Shown here in pieces: positions 18,907-27,993 of a DNA stretch of 57,785 nucleotides. Numbering within the stretch: the stretch's first letter is position 1; each line of letters starts with the position of its first letter. Both the position numbers and the translations under genes were made by a program. Under the pieces are notes generated by a model that was given only the letters and a program-made list of their open reading frames with translations, made no database searches and had not been told where the DNA came from. Origin of the DNA: Gammaproteobacteria bacterium (GTDB lineage: Bacteria > Pseudomonadota > Gammaproteobacteria > Steroidobacterales > Steroidobacteraceae); NCBI GenBank assembly GCA_025355645.1, contig JANXZG010000079.1:1-57785 (forward strand), given 5' to 3'.

Positions 18907-19745
18907 ACGTCTGGCTGCAACAGATGCTGCCGCAACATGCGGTGTCACGCGTGGTGTTCGCAGCGACGCGCGTACGTACGCCCTGGTTCAAGAATTTGCT
19001 GATCCGGGCTTTCCTGAACTCCTATCCGGTCGACCTGGGCGAGGCGGAACAGCCCAATCCGCAGGGGTTCGAGAACTTCAATGCCTTCTTTACGCGCGCG
19101 TTGCGCACAGGATCGCGCCCGATCGCGCGGGGCGCTGCGGATATCGCGAGTCCGGTGGACGGCATGGTCAGCGAGTGCGGACCGATCGACGGCGATAAAT
19201 TGTTGCAGGCCAAGGGCCGCAGCTACTCGTTGGGCGATCTGCTGGCGGGTCATGCCTGGGCCGGGCGCTTTGCCGGCGGCCAGTTTGCGACCATTTACCT
19301 GGCGCCATTCAACTACCACCGCATTCATATGCCGATCAGCGGCGAGCTGCTGGACTGTATCTATGTGCCGGGAAGGCTGTTCAGCGTCAATGACGCAAGC
19401 GCCCAGGGCGTGCCGCGACTATTCGCCCGAAACGAGCGCGTGATCACCCGCTTCCAGAGCGCTGCCGGACAGTTCGCGCTGGTCCTGGTCGGCGCGCTGA
19501 ACGTGGGCAGCATAGCCACGGTGTGGGCCGGCGACATCGCGCCGCGACGGCCGCGAGTCCTGACCCGGCTGCCACACGCCGAGGTCTCCTTGCGCAAAGG
19601 CGCCGAACTCGGCCGCTTCAATATGGGCTCGACCGTGATCCTGCTGTTCGAGCCGGGCCGCACGCGCTGGGATGATTTTCTGCGCCGCGGCAGGACGCTT
19701 CGCTATGGCGTGCGCATCGGCGAGCACAGCGGCGAGCGCCCGTGA
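18903..19745 (+). CDS. psd: phosphatidylserine decarboxylase proenzyme
   Basis: Makes phosphatidylethanolamine from phosphatidylserine at the inner membrane. The 280-aa proenzyme self-cleaves to leave a pyruvoyl group. The cleavage site appears as NMGSTVILLFE near residue 242 (Gly-Ser), and the SPVDG and NYHRIHMPISG motifs supply the conserved Asp and His of the self-processing triad. Its start overlaps the SCO1 stop (ATGA) and its stop overlaps the epmA start (GTGA), so the three genes are translationally coupled. Confidence 0.95.
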   Translation: MNVWLQQMLPQHAVSRVVFAATRVRTPWFKNLLIRAFLNSYPVDLGEAEQPNPQGFENFNAFFTRALRTGSRPIARGAADIASPVDGMVSECGPIDGDKLLQAKGRSYSLGDLLAGHAWAGRFAGGQFATIYLAPFNYHRIHMPISGELLDCIYVPGRLFSVNDASAQGVPRLFARNERVITRFQSAAGQFALVLVGALNVGSIATVWAGDIAPRRPRVLTRLPHAEVSLRKGAELGRFNMGSTVILLFEPGRTRWDDFLRRGRTLRYGVRIGEHSGERP

Positions 19746-20704
19746 CCTGGCGGCCCGCGGCGGGGCTTCAAACGCTACGCGCGCGGGCAGCCATGCTCGC
19801 CGACGCGCGCGCATTTTTTGCCGATCGCGGCGTGCTGGAGGTGGAGACACCGACTTTAAGTGCCGCCGCTCCCAGCGATCCACAGATTGAACCCTTGAGC
19901 GCGGGTATATCGGGGTTCGCGCGGCGGTTCTACTTGTGTACGTCGCCTGAATACGCGATGAAGCGGCTGCTGGCGGCAGGCTCCGGGGATATCTACCAGA
20001 TCAGCAAGGTATTTCGCGACGAAGAGCATGGCCGCTGGCATAACCCGGAATTCACGATGGTCGAATGGTATCGGCTGGGGCTCGACGATGGCGCCTTGAT
20101 GCGCGAGACCGAGGCTCTCCTCGCGCGGTTGCTCGGGCCGTACAGGCGGCTGGCCGCGGCACAGCGGCTGACCTACGCCGAAGCGCTCGAGCGTCATGCC
20201 GGTGTCGATATCTACATGGCTTCCGAGGCGCAGCTCGCGCAGGCCGCCGCAAGGCTTGGCATAGATTGCCCCGCGAACCTGGATCGCGACGCGCGACTTG
20301 ACCTACTGATGGCGCTCATCGTGGGACCGAAGCTCGGCCGCAACGATACGCCGACGTTCATCTGCGATTATCCACCTTCCCAGGCGTCCCTGGCGCGCAT
20401 TAAGCGCGGCGTACGGCCGGTCGCGGCGAGATTTGAGCTGTACCTCGACGGCCTGGAACTGGCCAACGGTTTCCATGAACTTTGCGACGCAGCGGAACAG
20501 CGCGCGCGCTTCGAGCAGGACCTCGCGCTTCGCCGAAGCCGCGGCCAGCCGCTGCCGCCGTTTGATATGCGCCTGCTTGATGCCCTCGGGCATGGCTTGC
20601 CCGACTGCGCCGGGGTCGCGCTGGGCTTTGACCGGGTGGTTGCGCTCGCGGTGGGGGCCGACTCGCTCAGCGCGGCAATGGCGTTCCCGATCGGGAACGC
20701 CTGA
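19742..20704 (+). CDS. epmA: EF-P--(R)-beta-lysine ligase
   Basis: Class II lysyl-tRNA-synthetase paralogue that attaches beta-lysine to elongation factor P. At 320 aa it has only the catalytic core and lacks the tRNA anticodon-binding domain. Visible class II motifs are QISKVFRDEEHGRWHNPEFTMVEWY (motif 2, shown here split as FRDEEHGRWHNPEF and TMVEWYR) and the C-terminal GVALGFDRVVALAV (motif 3). The start is GTG at 19742, overlapping the psd stop. It lies end to end with efp, its substrate gene; the aminomutase gene epmB is not visible in the window. Confidence 0.95.
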   Translation: MTWRPAAGLQTLRARAAMLADARAFFADRGVLEVETPTLSAAAPSDPQIEPLSAGISGFARRFYLCTSPEYAMKRLLAAGSGDIYQISKVFRDEEHGRWHNPEFTMVEWYRLGLDDGALMRETEALLARLLGPYRRLAAAQRLTYAEALERHAGVDIYMASEAQLAQAAARLGIDCPANLDRDARLDLLMALIVGPKLGRNDTPTFICDYPPSQASLARIKRGVRPVAARFELYLDGLELANGFHELCDAAEQRARFEQDLALRRSRGQPLPPFDMRLLDALGHGLPDCAGVALGFDRVVALAVGADSLSAAMAFPIGNA

Positions 20705-21274
20705 TCAGCTCTTGCCGCGCGACAGGTACTCGCCCGTGCGGGTATCGATGCGCAGCATTTCACCCTCGTTGATGAACAGCGGCACCCGCACCATCGCGCC
20801 GGTCTCCAGTTTCGCGGGCTTCGACCCACCGGTCGCGGTATCGCCGCGCACGCCGGGGTCGGTCTCGATCACTTTCAGTTCCATGTGGGCCGGCGGGGTG
20901 ACCTGCAGCGGCACGCCATTCCAGAGCGTGATAACGCACACGGTGCCGTCCTTGAGCCATTGTGCGCCCTCGCCCACGGCCGCCTTCGAGGCCGTCACCT
21001 GCTCGAAGGTATCCGGCGCCATGAAATGGTAGAAATCCCCGTCGCTGTACAGGTACTGCATATCGGTGTCGACCACATCTGCAGCCTCGACGGAATCGCC
21101 GGATTTCCACGTCCGCTCGATCGTGCGGCCGGTTTTCAGGTTTCGTACCCGCACCCGGTTGAACGCCTGTCCCTTGCCCGGCTTGACCATCTCATTCTCG
21201 ACGATCGCGAACGGATCGCCATCAATCAGGATTTTCAGGCCCGCTTTGAATTCGTTGGTGCTGTAGTTCGCCAT
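20705..21274 (-). CDS. efp: elongation factor P
   Basis: Rescues ribosomes stalled at polyproline stretches. The 189-aa protein has the three-domain EF-P layout. The modifiable lysine lies in KPGKGQAF (K34 equivalent in loop I), consistent with modification by the adjacent EpmA. The ATG at 21274 gives the canonical MANYSTNEF start. The stop codon directly abuts the epmA stop in a TGATCA palindrome. About 150 bp separate it from the divergent FimX-like gene, enough for promoters of both. Confidence 0.97.
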   Translation of the reverse strand: MANYSTNEFKAGLKILIDGDPFAIVENEMVKPGKGQAFNRVRVRNLKTGRTIERTWKSGDSVEAADVVDTDMQYLYSDGDFYHFMAPDTFEQVTASKAAVGEGAQWLKDGTVCVITLWNGVPLQVTPPAHMELKVIETDPGVRGDTATGGSKPAKLETGAMVRVPLFINEGEMLRIDTRTGEYLSRGKS

Positions 21275-21425
21275 CGGAGGTCTCGCTGGAAAGGCGCGGT
21301 ATGATAGCCGTTAGGCAGCTGGCAAGCCACCGGGCGGCCATATTTACGCCCTATGACGCCGGTCCCACTCCGCAGGCGCGGCGCGATGTTACACTTTTAA
21401 CTCATTCTCGCGAGGAACGGGCATT

Positions 21426-23486
21426 GTGACAGATCAAGGGGCCATCCCGATGATCGTGATGACGCGATCCCAGGATCACGTCGAATCGATCAACCGCACC
21501 CTGCGCAACGCCGGCCTGCCGGTGCACTGCACATGGCTGCCCGACGCCCGTGACCTTGACGACGCGATGAACCAGATCAACCCCGAGATGCTGATCGCGT
21601 TCCTCGACGACCTCGGCATTGATCTTGCGACAATAGTTGCCGCGCGCGCGCGTTCCATTGCAAACCTGCCGATCCTGGTCGTGCGCGAGCGCGTCGACGA
21701 GGCTGTCATTGCCGAGGCCATGAAGACCGGCGCCCAGGATGCCGTCACCCTCGCCTCGATCGAACGGCTGCAATCTGTCGTCGCCCGCGAGCTGCGCGCC
21801 TACCGCCACGAGCGGGCGCTTAACAGCACCCTCTCGAGCGCGCGCGAGTACCGGGACCAGCTGCAGAACTTCCTTGAGGGCTCGGCTGACGCGATCACGC
21901 ACGTGCAGGAAGGCATCATCGTCGATGCAAACAGCGCCTGGACAGAACTGTTCGGTCATTCCAGCGAGGAAGAGCTGACCGGCACGCCGCTGATGGACCT
22001 GTTCGAGCAGGAGTCGCATTCGGTCCTGAAGGGCGCGTTGGCCGCTTGCCTGCAGGGCAAGTGGACCGACTATGCACTCAAGGTAAAGGCCGCCTTCTCG
22101 GATGGTTCCGGGATGCCGCTTGAGCTGATGCTCGCGCGCACCGACCATGACAATGAACCGGCGGTGCGGATCTGGGTGCCGGCGCGCCAGCGCGAGGACC
22201 GCGATCTCGAGACGCGGCTCAACGAAGCGGTCAAGAACGATGCGACCAGCGGATTCCTGCAGCAGCGCTACCTGATCGAGGCGCTGCGTGCCCGCGGCAC
22301 CGTCGCGATGAAAGGCGGCGTGCGCCAGATCGTCTACATAGAGCCCGACCGCTACGATGCGCTGCGCGAAGCGGTTGGCGTGTTGCGCACCGAGGAATTC
22401 ATGTCGCAGCTCGCGGACCTGTTGCGCCACCAGCTGACGCCGACCGACGTGGTCGGCCGCTTCGGCGGCACGGGACTCATGCTTATGCTCGAACGCGGCA
22501 CCGCTCGCGATGTCGAGACCTGGGCGCGGAACATGGTCAAGCATGTCGACCAGCACGAGTTCATGATCGACCAGAAGCGCGTCGCCGCGACGATTACCGC
22601 AGGCCTCGGACCGCTTGCAGGTCCGAATCCCGACATCGATGCGGCCGTGCTGGATGCTTTCAATGCCAACTGCCGCGGCCAGGACCTGGGCGGTAACCAG
22701 ATGTACGTCGTCGAGAAGGTCACTGCTGATACCAGCATGCAGGCCAACGACAAGATCTGGGTCAAGTACATCAAGTCCGCCTTGATGGAGAACCGCTTCC
22801 GCCTGGTGCAACAGCCGATAGCCAGCCTGATGGGCCAGGACAAGGGCATGTTTGACGTGCTGGTGCGCATGATCGATGAAAATGAAAACGAGGTGTTGCC
22901 GGCCGAATTCATTCGCGCGGCCGAGCGCAACGACCTGATGAAGAACATCGATCGCTGGGTGATCGGTGCCTCGATTGCATTTTCCGCGAGCCGCAAGTCC
23001 GAGTGCATCTTCCTGCGCGTCTCCAAGGACACGGTGCTCGACAAGACGCTGCTGCCGTGGCTCGAGTCCCAGCTGCGCGCGGTGCGGATCGAACCGAAAC
23101 GCTTGTGTTTCCAGGTCTCCGAGGAACTCGCCTCGAATCACCTCAGGCAGACCAAGGAACTAGCCCAGCAGCTCGGGAAGCTCGGCTTCCGATTTGCGAT
23201 CGAACATTTCGGCACCGGCCGGGATCCGCTGCACCTGCTGAGTGAAGTCGACGCGCATTTCATCAAGATCGACGGCTCGCTGATGCAGGGACTCTCGACG
23301 AATCAGGTGCAGCAGCAGCGCGTGCGCGGACTGGTCGAGGCGGCCAAGCGCAAGAAGATGGAAACGATCGCCGAGCGCGTCGAGGATGCCAATACGATGG
23401 CGGTGCTATGGCAGCTGGGGATCGAATTCATCCAGGGGTATTTCGTCAATGCTCCCGAGGACGTCACGCTCTCGGCCGAGCGCTGA
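21426..23486 (+). CDS. fimX: FimX-like c-di-GMP effector with degenerate GGDEF and EAL domains
   Basis: 686 aa with the FimX order: receiver-like domain (about 8-125), PAS (about 145-265), GGDEF-like (about 270-430) and EAL-like (about 445-680). The GGDEF motif has decayed to GGTGL, so no cyclase activity is expected. In the EAL domain the signature is DVL, the LEITE Glu is Gln (CFQVSEE), and DDFGTG is EHFGTG, while KID, AERVE and FIQGY are kept. Metal ligands are therefore missing and the protein is more likely a c-di-GMP receptor than a phosphodiesterase. FimX proteins control type IV pilus assembly at the pole. The start is GTG at 21426. It is convergent with parC, 8 bp apart. Confidence 0.88.
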   Translation: MTDQGAIPMIVMTRSQDHVESINRTLRNAGLPVHCTWLPDARDLDDAMNQINPEMLIAFLDDLGIDLATIVAARARSIANLPILVVRERVDEAVIAEAMKTGAQDAVTLASIERLQSVVARELRAYRHERALNSTLSSAREYRDQLQNFLEGSADAITHVQEGIIVDANSAWTELFGHSSEEELTGTPLMDLFEQESHSVLKGALAACLQGKWTDYALKVKAAFSDGSGMPLELMLARTDHDNEPAVRIWVPARQREDRDLETRLNEAVKNDATSGFLQQRYLIEALRARGTVAMKGGVRQIVYIEPDRYDALREAVGVLRTEEFMSQLADLLRHQLTPTDVVGRFGGTGLMLMLERGTARDVETWARNMVKHVDQHEFMIDQKRVAATITAGLGPLAGPNPDIDAAVLDAFNANCRGQDLGGNQMYVVEKVTADTSMQANDKIWVKYIKSALMENRFRLVQQPIASLMGQDKGMFDVLVRMIDENENEVLPAEFIRAAERNDLMKNIDRWVIGASIAFSASRKSECIFLRVSKDTVLDKTLLPWLESQLRAVRIEPKRLCFQVSEELASNHLRQTKELAQQLGKLGFRFAIEHFGTGRDPLHLLSEVDAHFIKIDGSLMQGLSTNQVQQQRVRGLVEAAKRKKMETIAERVEDANTMAVLWQLGIEFIQGYFVNAPEDVTLSAER

Positions 23487-23494
23487 ACGGCTCG

Positions 23495-25747
23495 CTAGCC
23501 GGGCGCAACCTCGAGGCGGTCGACCTGCTTGTAGGCGCGCGAAAAGCGCTGCCGCCTCTGCCCCTTGCGATCCTGGAACTGCTTCAGCGCATCGAACTTT
23601 AGTTTCATCGGCGCGCTGGCGCCGCTAAACACCGTCAATTCCGCGCCGGGGGCAACGACCGCCATCGCGACCAGGAACTCATCGCGGTCGACCGATTTCT
23701 TCCCCGGTATGCCGTAAAGGTTCTGGCCCTTGCCGGAACTCATCTCCTCGATCTGCGCCACCGGTAGCGCCAGGACCTCGCCGTCATTGTTGACGAACAC
23801 CGCCAGCGCCGCAGGATCCGTGATCGGCTGCGCGGGCAATACGCACGCGTTCTCGGGAACCTTTAGTACGGACTTGCCCTTGCGATTGCGCACTTGCAAT
23901 ACGGCAAGCTTCACTTTGAAGCCATAGCCCGCATCGGATGCGAGCAGCCACCGGTCCTCGGGGTCGCCAATCAGCACTGCGGCAAACGTGGCGCCGTCCG
24001 GCGGATCGACGCTGCCCGAGAGCGGCTCGCCATAGCCACGGGCCGCGGGCAGCTGGTGAGCCTCGATGCTGTAGGCCCGGCCGGTGGAGTCGATGAACAG
24101 CGCCTGCTGCAGGTTCTTGCCCTTTGCCGCGGCTTGGAATTCATCGCCGCTCTTGTAGCTGAGGCTGCGCGGATCGATGTCGTGCCCCTTGGCCGCACGC
24201 ACCCAGCCCAGGCGCGAAAGCACCACCGTGGTCGGCTCGCTCGGCAGCAACTCGCTCTGATCGATGGCCTGCGCCGCCTCACGCTCCACCAGGCGCGTGC
24301 GCCGTTCATCACCGTATTCTTCGGCGTCCTGCGTCAGCTCATCGCGCACCAGGCGGCTGAGCCGGGCCTTGCTCTTCAGGATCTTGTCGATCTCCGCGCG
24401 TTCCTCGGCGAGCTGCCTCTGCTCGGCCCTGATGCGCATCTCCTCGAGGCGGGCGAGATTGCGCAGCTTGGTCTCGAGGATGGCTTCGGCCTGGCTCTCG
24501 GTGAGCGTGAAGCGGCGGATCAGGACCGGTTTTGGCTGCTCCTCGGTCCTGACGATGCGGATAACTTCGTCAAGATTGAGGTATGCAATCAGCAGCCCAT
24601 CGAGGATGTGCAGCCGCGCATCGAGCTTCTCGAGCCGGTACCTGAGGCGCCGCGCTACGGTCGCCTTGCGGAATTCAAGCCACTCGAGCAGCAGCTCCTT
24701 CAGCCCCATGACGCGCGGTCGCCCGTCGAGCCCGATGACATTGAGATTGACGCGGTAGTTGCGCTCAAGGTCGGTCGTCGCAAACAGATGCGCCATCAGC
24801 GCGGGCGTGTCGACTCGGCTGTTCTTCGGGACGATGACCAGGCGGGTCGGCTTCTCATGATCCGATTCGTCGCGCAGATCCTCGACCATCGGCAGCTTTT
24901 TCTGCCGCATCTGGTTCGCGATCTGCTCGAGCACCTTGCTGCCAGATACCTGGAACGGCAGCGTCTCGATGACAATCTCATCCTCCTCGAGGACATAGGT
25001 CGCACGCGCCTTGAAGCTGCCGGAGCCGGTGTTATACATCTGCAGCAGTTCCGCGCGCGGCGTGATGATCTCCGCGCCGGTTGGCAGGTCCGGCCCCCTG
25101 ATCAGGCCCATCAGTTTGCGCGACGACAGTTCCGGGTCCTCGAGCAGCTGCACGCAGGCCGCTACGACCTCGCGAAGGTTGTGCGGCGGAATGTCGGTCG
25201 CCATACCGACTGCTATGCCAGAGCCGCCATTGAGCAGCAGGTTCGGCACCCGCGCCGGCAGCATCGTCGGCTCCTCGAGCGAGCCGTCGAAATTGGGCGC
25301 CCAGTCGACCGTGCCCGATCCGAGTTCCTGCAGCAGCAGCGCCGCATAGTTCGTCAGGCGGCTTTCTGTGTAGCGCATCGCCGCAAAGGACTTAGGATCG
25401 TCGGTCGAGCCCCAGTTGCCTTGGCCGTCCACAAGCGGATAGCGGTATGCGAAATCCTGCGCCATATGCACCATGGCTTCGTAGCAGGCCGAGTCGCCAT
25501 GGGGATGGAACTTGCCGATCACATCGCCGACGGTGCGCGCCGACTTCTTGTGCTTGGAGCCCGCCGCGAGGCCGAGCTCGCTCATTGCGTAGACGATGCG
25601 CCGCTGCACGGGCTTGAGCCCGTCGCCGATGTGTGGAAGTGCCCGATCGAGGATCACGTACATCGAATAATCGAGGTAGGCACGCTCCGCGAATGTCTTC
25701 ATCGGCTCGCGCTCGATTCCCTCGAAATTGAGCTCCTGCTCCTTCAT
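23495..25747 (-). CDS. parC: DNA topoisomerase IV subunit A
   Basis: Breakage-reunion subunit that decatenates daughter chromosomes with ParE. From the ATG at 25747 it is 750 aa. The catalytic Tyr lies in [10 protein letters not shown] near residue 122. The quinolone-region segment is [19 protein letters not shown], with Ser and Glu residues at positions commonly altered in resistance elsewhere. The C-terminal part has the degenerate beta-pinwheel blades expected of ParC. The start overlaps the parE stop (ATGA), so an earlier in-frame start at 25780 is unlikely. Confidence 0.96.
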   Translation of the reverse strand: MKEQELNFEGIEREPMKTFAERAYLDYSMYVILDRALPHIGDGLKPVQRRIVYAMSELGLAAGSKHKKSARTVGDVIGKFHPHGDSACYEAMVHMAQDFAYRYPLVDGQGNWGSTDDPKSFAAMRYTESRLTNYAALLLQELGSGTVDWAPNFDGSLEEPTMLPARVPNLLLNGGSGIAVGMATDIPPHNLREVVAACVQLLEDPELSSRKLMGLIRGPDLPTGAEIITPRAELLQMYNTGSGSFKARATYVLEEDEIVIETLPFQVSGSKVLEQIANQMRQKKLPMVEDLRDESDHEKPTRLVIVPKNSRVDTPALMAHLFATTDLERNYRVNLNVIGLDGRPRVMGLKELLLEWLEFRKATVARRLRYRLEKLDARLHILDGLLIAYLNLDEVIRIVRTEEQPKPVLIRRFTLTESQAEAILETKLRNLARLEEMRIRAEQRQLAEERAEIDKILKSKARLSRLVRDELTQDAEEYGDERRTRLVEREAAQAIDQSELLPSEPTTVVLSRLGWVRAAKGHDIDPRSLSYKSGDEFQAAAKGKNLQQALFIDSTGRAYSIEAHQLPAARGYGEPLSGSVDPPDGATFAAVLIGDPEDRWLLASDAGYGFKVKLAVLQVRNRKGKSVLKVPENACVLPAQPITDPAALAVFVNNDGEVLALPVAQIEEMSSGKGQNLYGIPGKKSVDRDEFLVAMAVVAPGAELTVFSGASAPMKLKFDALKQFQDRKGQRRQRFSRAYKQVDRLEVAPG

Positions 25748-27630
25748 ACCTGCGCCAGGTTCCCCTTGCTCTCGAGCCATTCGCGCCGGTCGCCGGCGCG
25801 CTTCTTGGCGAGCAGCATGTCCATCATCTGGTCCGGGCTGTCATGCGCATCGATGGTCATCTGCACAAGACGCCGCGTCTGCGGAGCCATTGTCGTCTCG
25901 CGCAGCTGTGCCGGGCTCATCTCGCCCAAACCCTTGAAGCGGGTCACGACCGGCTTGGTGCGCGAATTCTCGGCGGCGATTCGCGCGAGCGCCTTCTCCC
26001 GCTCCTTCTCATCGAGCGCATAGATCACCTGCTTGCCGGCATCGATGCGAAACAGCGGCGGCATGCAGACATAAATATGACCGGCAGTTACCAACGGGCG
26101 GTAATGGCGCAGGAACAGCGCGCACAGCAGCGTCGCAATGTGCTGGCCGTCGCTGTCGGCATCGGCGAGGATGCAGATCTTGTGATAGCGCAGGCCGGAG
26201 AGGTCGCTCGCGGCCGGGTCCACGCCGATTGCGACGCTGATGTCGTGCACCTCCTGGGATGCCAGTACATCGTGCACCTCGGCCTCCCAGGTATTCAGGA
26301 TCTTGCCGCGTAGCGGCATGATCGCCTGCGTCACTCGGTCCCGAGCCTGCTTCGCCGAGCCGCCGGCGCTGTCGCCCTCGACCAGGAACAACTCACCGCG
26401 CGCCGGATCCTGCGACACGCAGTCGGCGAGCTTACCCGGCAGTGCCGGTCCCGAAACGATGCGCTTGCGCGCGATCATCTGGTTGTCCTTCAGGCGCTGC
26501 TGGGCGGCCGCAATCGCGAGCTGTGCGACCTGCTCGCCCTGGTCAGGGTGCTGGTTGAGCCATAGCGCGAGCGCATCCTTGATGACGCCCTGGACAATGC
26601 CAGCCGACTCCCGGGACGATAGTTTTTCCTTCGTCTGGCCCGCGAACTGCGGTTCGCGCATCTTCATCGATAATACAAAACTGGCCTTGTCCCAGACATC
26701 CTCCGCGGAGAGTTTCAGGCCGCGCGGCAGCAAGTTGCGAAATTCGCAGAATTCGCGCACCGCATCGGCGGCGCCGCTCCGCAGGCCATTGACGTGCGTG
26801 CCGCCCTCGATCGTCGGGATCAGGTTGACATAGCTTTCTGCGACAGCTTGCGCCGCGTCAAGCACCCAGGCGATCGCCCAGTCGAGCGAGCCGCCCTCAA
26901 TGTCGCGCTTGCCGTAGAAAGTCTCCGCTGGCAGCCACTTGCCCTTGCCCAGCTGCTCCGCCAGGTACTCATGCAGGCCGCCGGTGTAGAACCACTCGTC
27001 GTTCTCGCCGGTGATCTGGTCCTCGAGGCGCAGGTGCAGCCCCGGGCACAACACGGCCTTCGCCCGCAGCACACCGCGCAGTTTCGCCGTGGCGAATTTA
27101 TCGGTGTCAAAATACTGCGGGTCCGGCCAGAACCGGATGGTCGTGCCGGTGCGCGACTTCGGCACCTCGCCCACGACCTCGAGCTTGGACTTCAGGCGTC
27201 CGCCAGCGAAGCTCAGGTTGTATTCCTTGCCACCGCGGCGAACCCAGCACTCGAGATTCTTCGACAGCGCATTGACAACCGACACGCCGACCCCATGCAG
27301 GCCGCCCGCGTGCTGGTAGGTCTTGTCGTTGAACTTTCCGCCAGCGTGCAGGCGCGTCAGGATCAATTCGACCCCGCTAATCTTCTCCTTCGGGTGGATA
27401 TCCACCGGCATGCCGCGGCCATCGTCCTCGACTTGCAGGGAGCCATCCTTGAACAGCGTGACATTGATGTTCTCGCAGTGTCCGGCGAGGGCTTCGTCGA
27501 CGCTGTTATCAACGACCTCATGCGCCAGATGATTGGGGCGGGTGGTATCGGTGTACATGCCCGGCCGGCGGCGTACCGGATCCAGGCCACTCAGTACCTC
27601 AATGTCAGAGGCCGTATAGGACGATGCCAT
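25744..27630 (-). CDS. parE: DNA topoisomerase IV subunit B
   Basis: ATPase subunit of topoisomerase IV, 628 aa. GHKL ATP-site motifs are present: [24 protein letters not shown] and [15 protein letters not shown]. The toprim region has the [17 protein letters not shown] and DADSDGQHI metal-binding motifs. The ATG at 27630 has GAGG about six bases upstream and is preferred over a TTG three bases earlier. The adjacent parE-parC order with overlap ensures balanced synthesis. Confidence 0.97.
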   Translation of the reverse strand: MASSYTASDIEVLSGLDPVRRRPGMYTDTTRPNHLAHEVVDNSVDEALAGHCENINVTLFKDGSLQVEDDGRGMPVDIHPKEKISGVELILTRLHAGGKFNDKTYQHAGGLHGVGVSVVNALSKNLECWVRRGGKEYNLSFAGGRLKSKLEVVGEVPKSRTGTTIRFWPDPQYFDTDKFATAKLRGVLRAKAVLCPGLHLRLEDQITGENDEWFYTGGLHEYLAEQLGKGKWLPAETFYGKRDIEGGSLDWAIAWVLDAAQAVAESYVNLIPTIEGGTHVNGLRSGAADAVREFCEFRNLLPRGLKLSAEDVWDKASFVLSMKMREPQFAGQTKEKLSSRESAGIVQGVIKDALALWLNQHPDQGEQVAQLAIAAAQQRLKDNQMIARKRIVSGPALPGKLADCVSQDPARGELFLVEGDSAGGSAKQARDRVTQAIMPLRGKILNTWEAEVHDVLASQEVHDISVAIGVDPAASDLSGLRYHKICILADADSDGQHIATLLCALFLRHYRPLVTAGHIYVCMPPLFRIDAGKQVIYALDEKEREKALARIAAENSRTKPVVTRFKGLGEMSPAQLRETTMAPQTRRLVQMTIDAHDSPDQMMDMLLAKKRAGDRREWLESKGNLAQV

Positions 27631-27726
27631 CAAGTACCTCGCAGAGAATGCGCGCGGAGTCTAGCATGTGACATCAGGGCTCGATCGGCTGGTGAGTTGC
27701 CGGGGCTTAGGATATGGTTGCAGTTC

Positions 27727-27993
27727 ATGGGTATCTCCAACGCACAGAATCTCGCTCGCTCGCCCGAACCTTCCACCGGGCCCTATGGCCTGCGGGTACG
27801 CCTGCGTTCCGGAGATCCGTTCGGTCGCCTGGTCGGCAGCGACTGGCAGAAGACGCACTGGTATGCGAGCGCGGCAGAGCGGGATTGCGCGCTGCTCGAC
27901 ATGGCGCGCGAGCACGAGTACTCGCGCATAGGCGACCGGCCCGCGTTGGTATTCGAGAAAACCGAAAACCTCGCGCAAAGTCGCGGGATCTAG
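27727..27993 (+). CDS. small protein of unknown function (88 aa)
   Basis: Short reading frame in the gap between parE and the patatin gene. The soluble 88-aa product has a dense, globular-looking core (YGLRVRLRSGDPFGRL, SDWQKTHWY, EHEYSRIGDRPALVFEK) rich in aromatic and charged residues, which argues for a real protein. The start is uncertain: AGGA at 27709-27712 sits five bases before an in-frame TTG at 27718 but too far from the ATG at 27727. Its TAG stop and the TAG stop of the convergent patatin gene share the palindrome CTAG at 27990-27993. There is no signal peptide or membrane segment, and I do not recognise the family. Confidence 0.6.
   Translation: MGISNAQNLARSPEPSTGPYGLRVRLRSGDPFGRLVGSDWQKTHWYASAAERDCALLDMAREHEYSRIGDRPALVFEKTENLAQSRGI

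Noticed and set aside
21402..23141. 579-codon open frame antisense to fimX
   Set aside because: The plus strand encodes a clear four-domain FimX-like protein; the antisense translation has no domain.
23894..26023. 709-codon open frame antisense to parC
   Set aside because: parC motifs are unambiguous on the minus strand; the plus-strand frame is a composition artefact.
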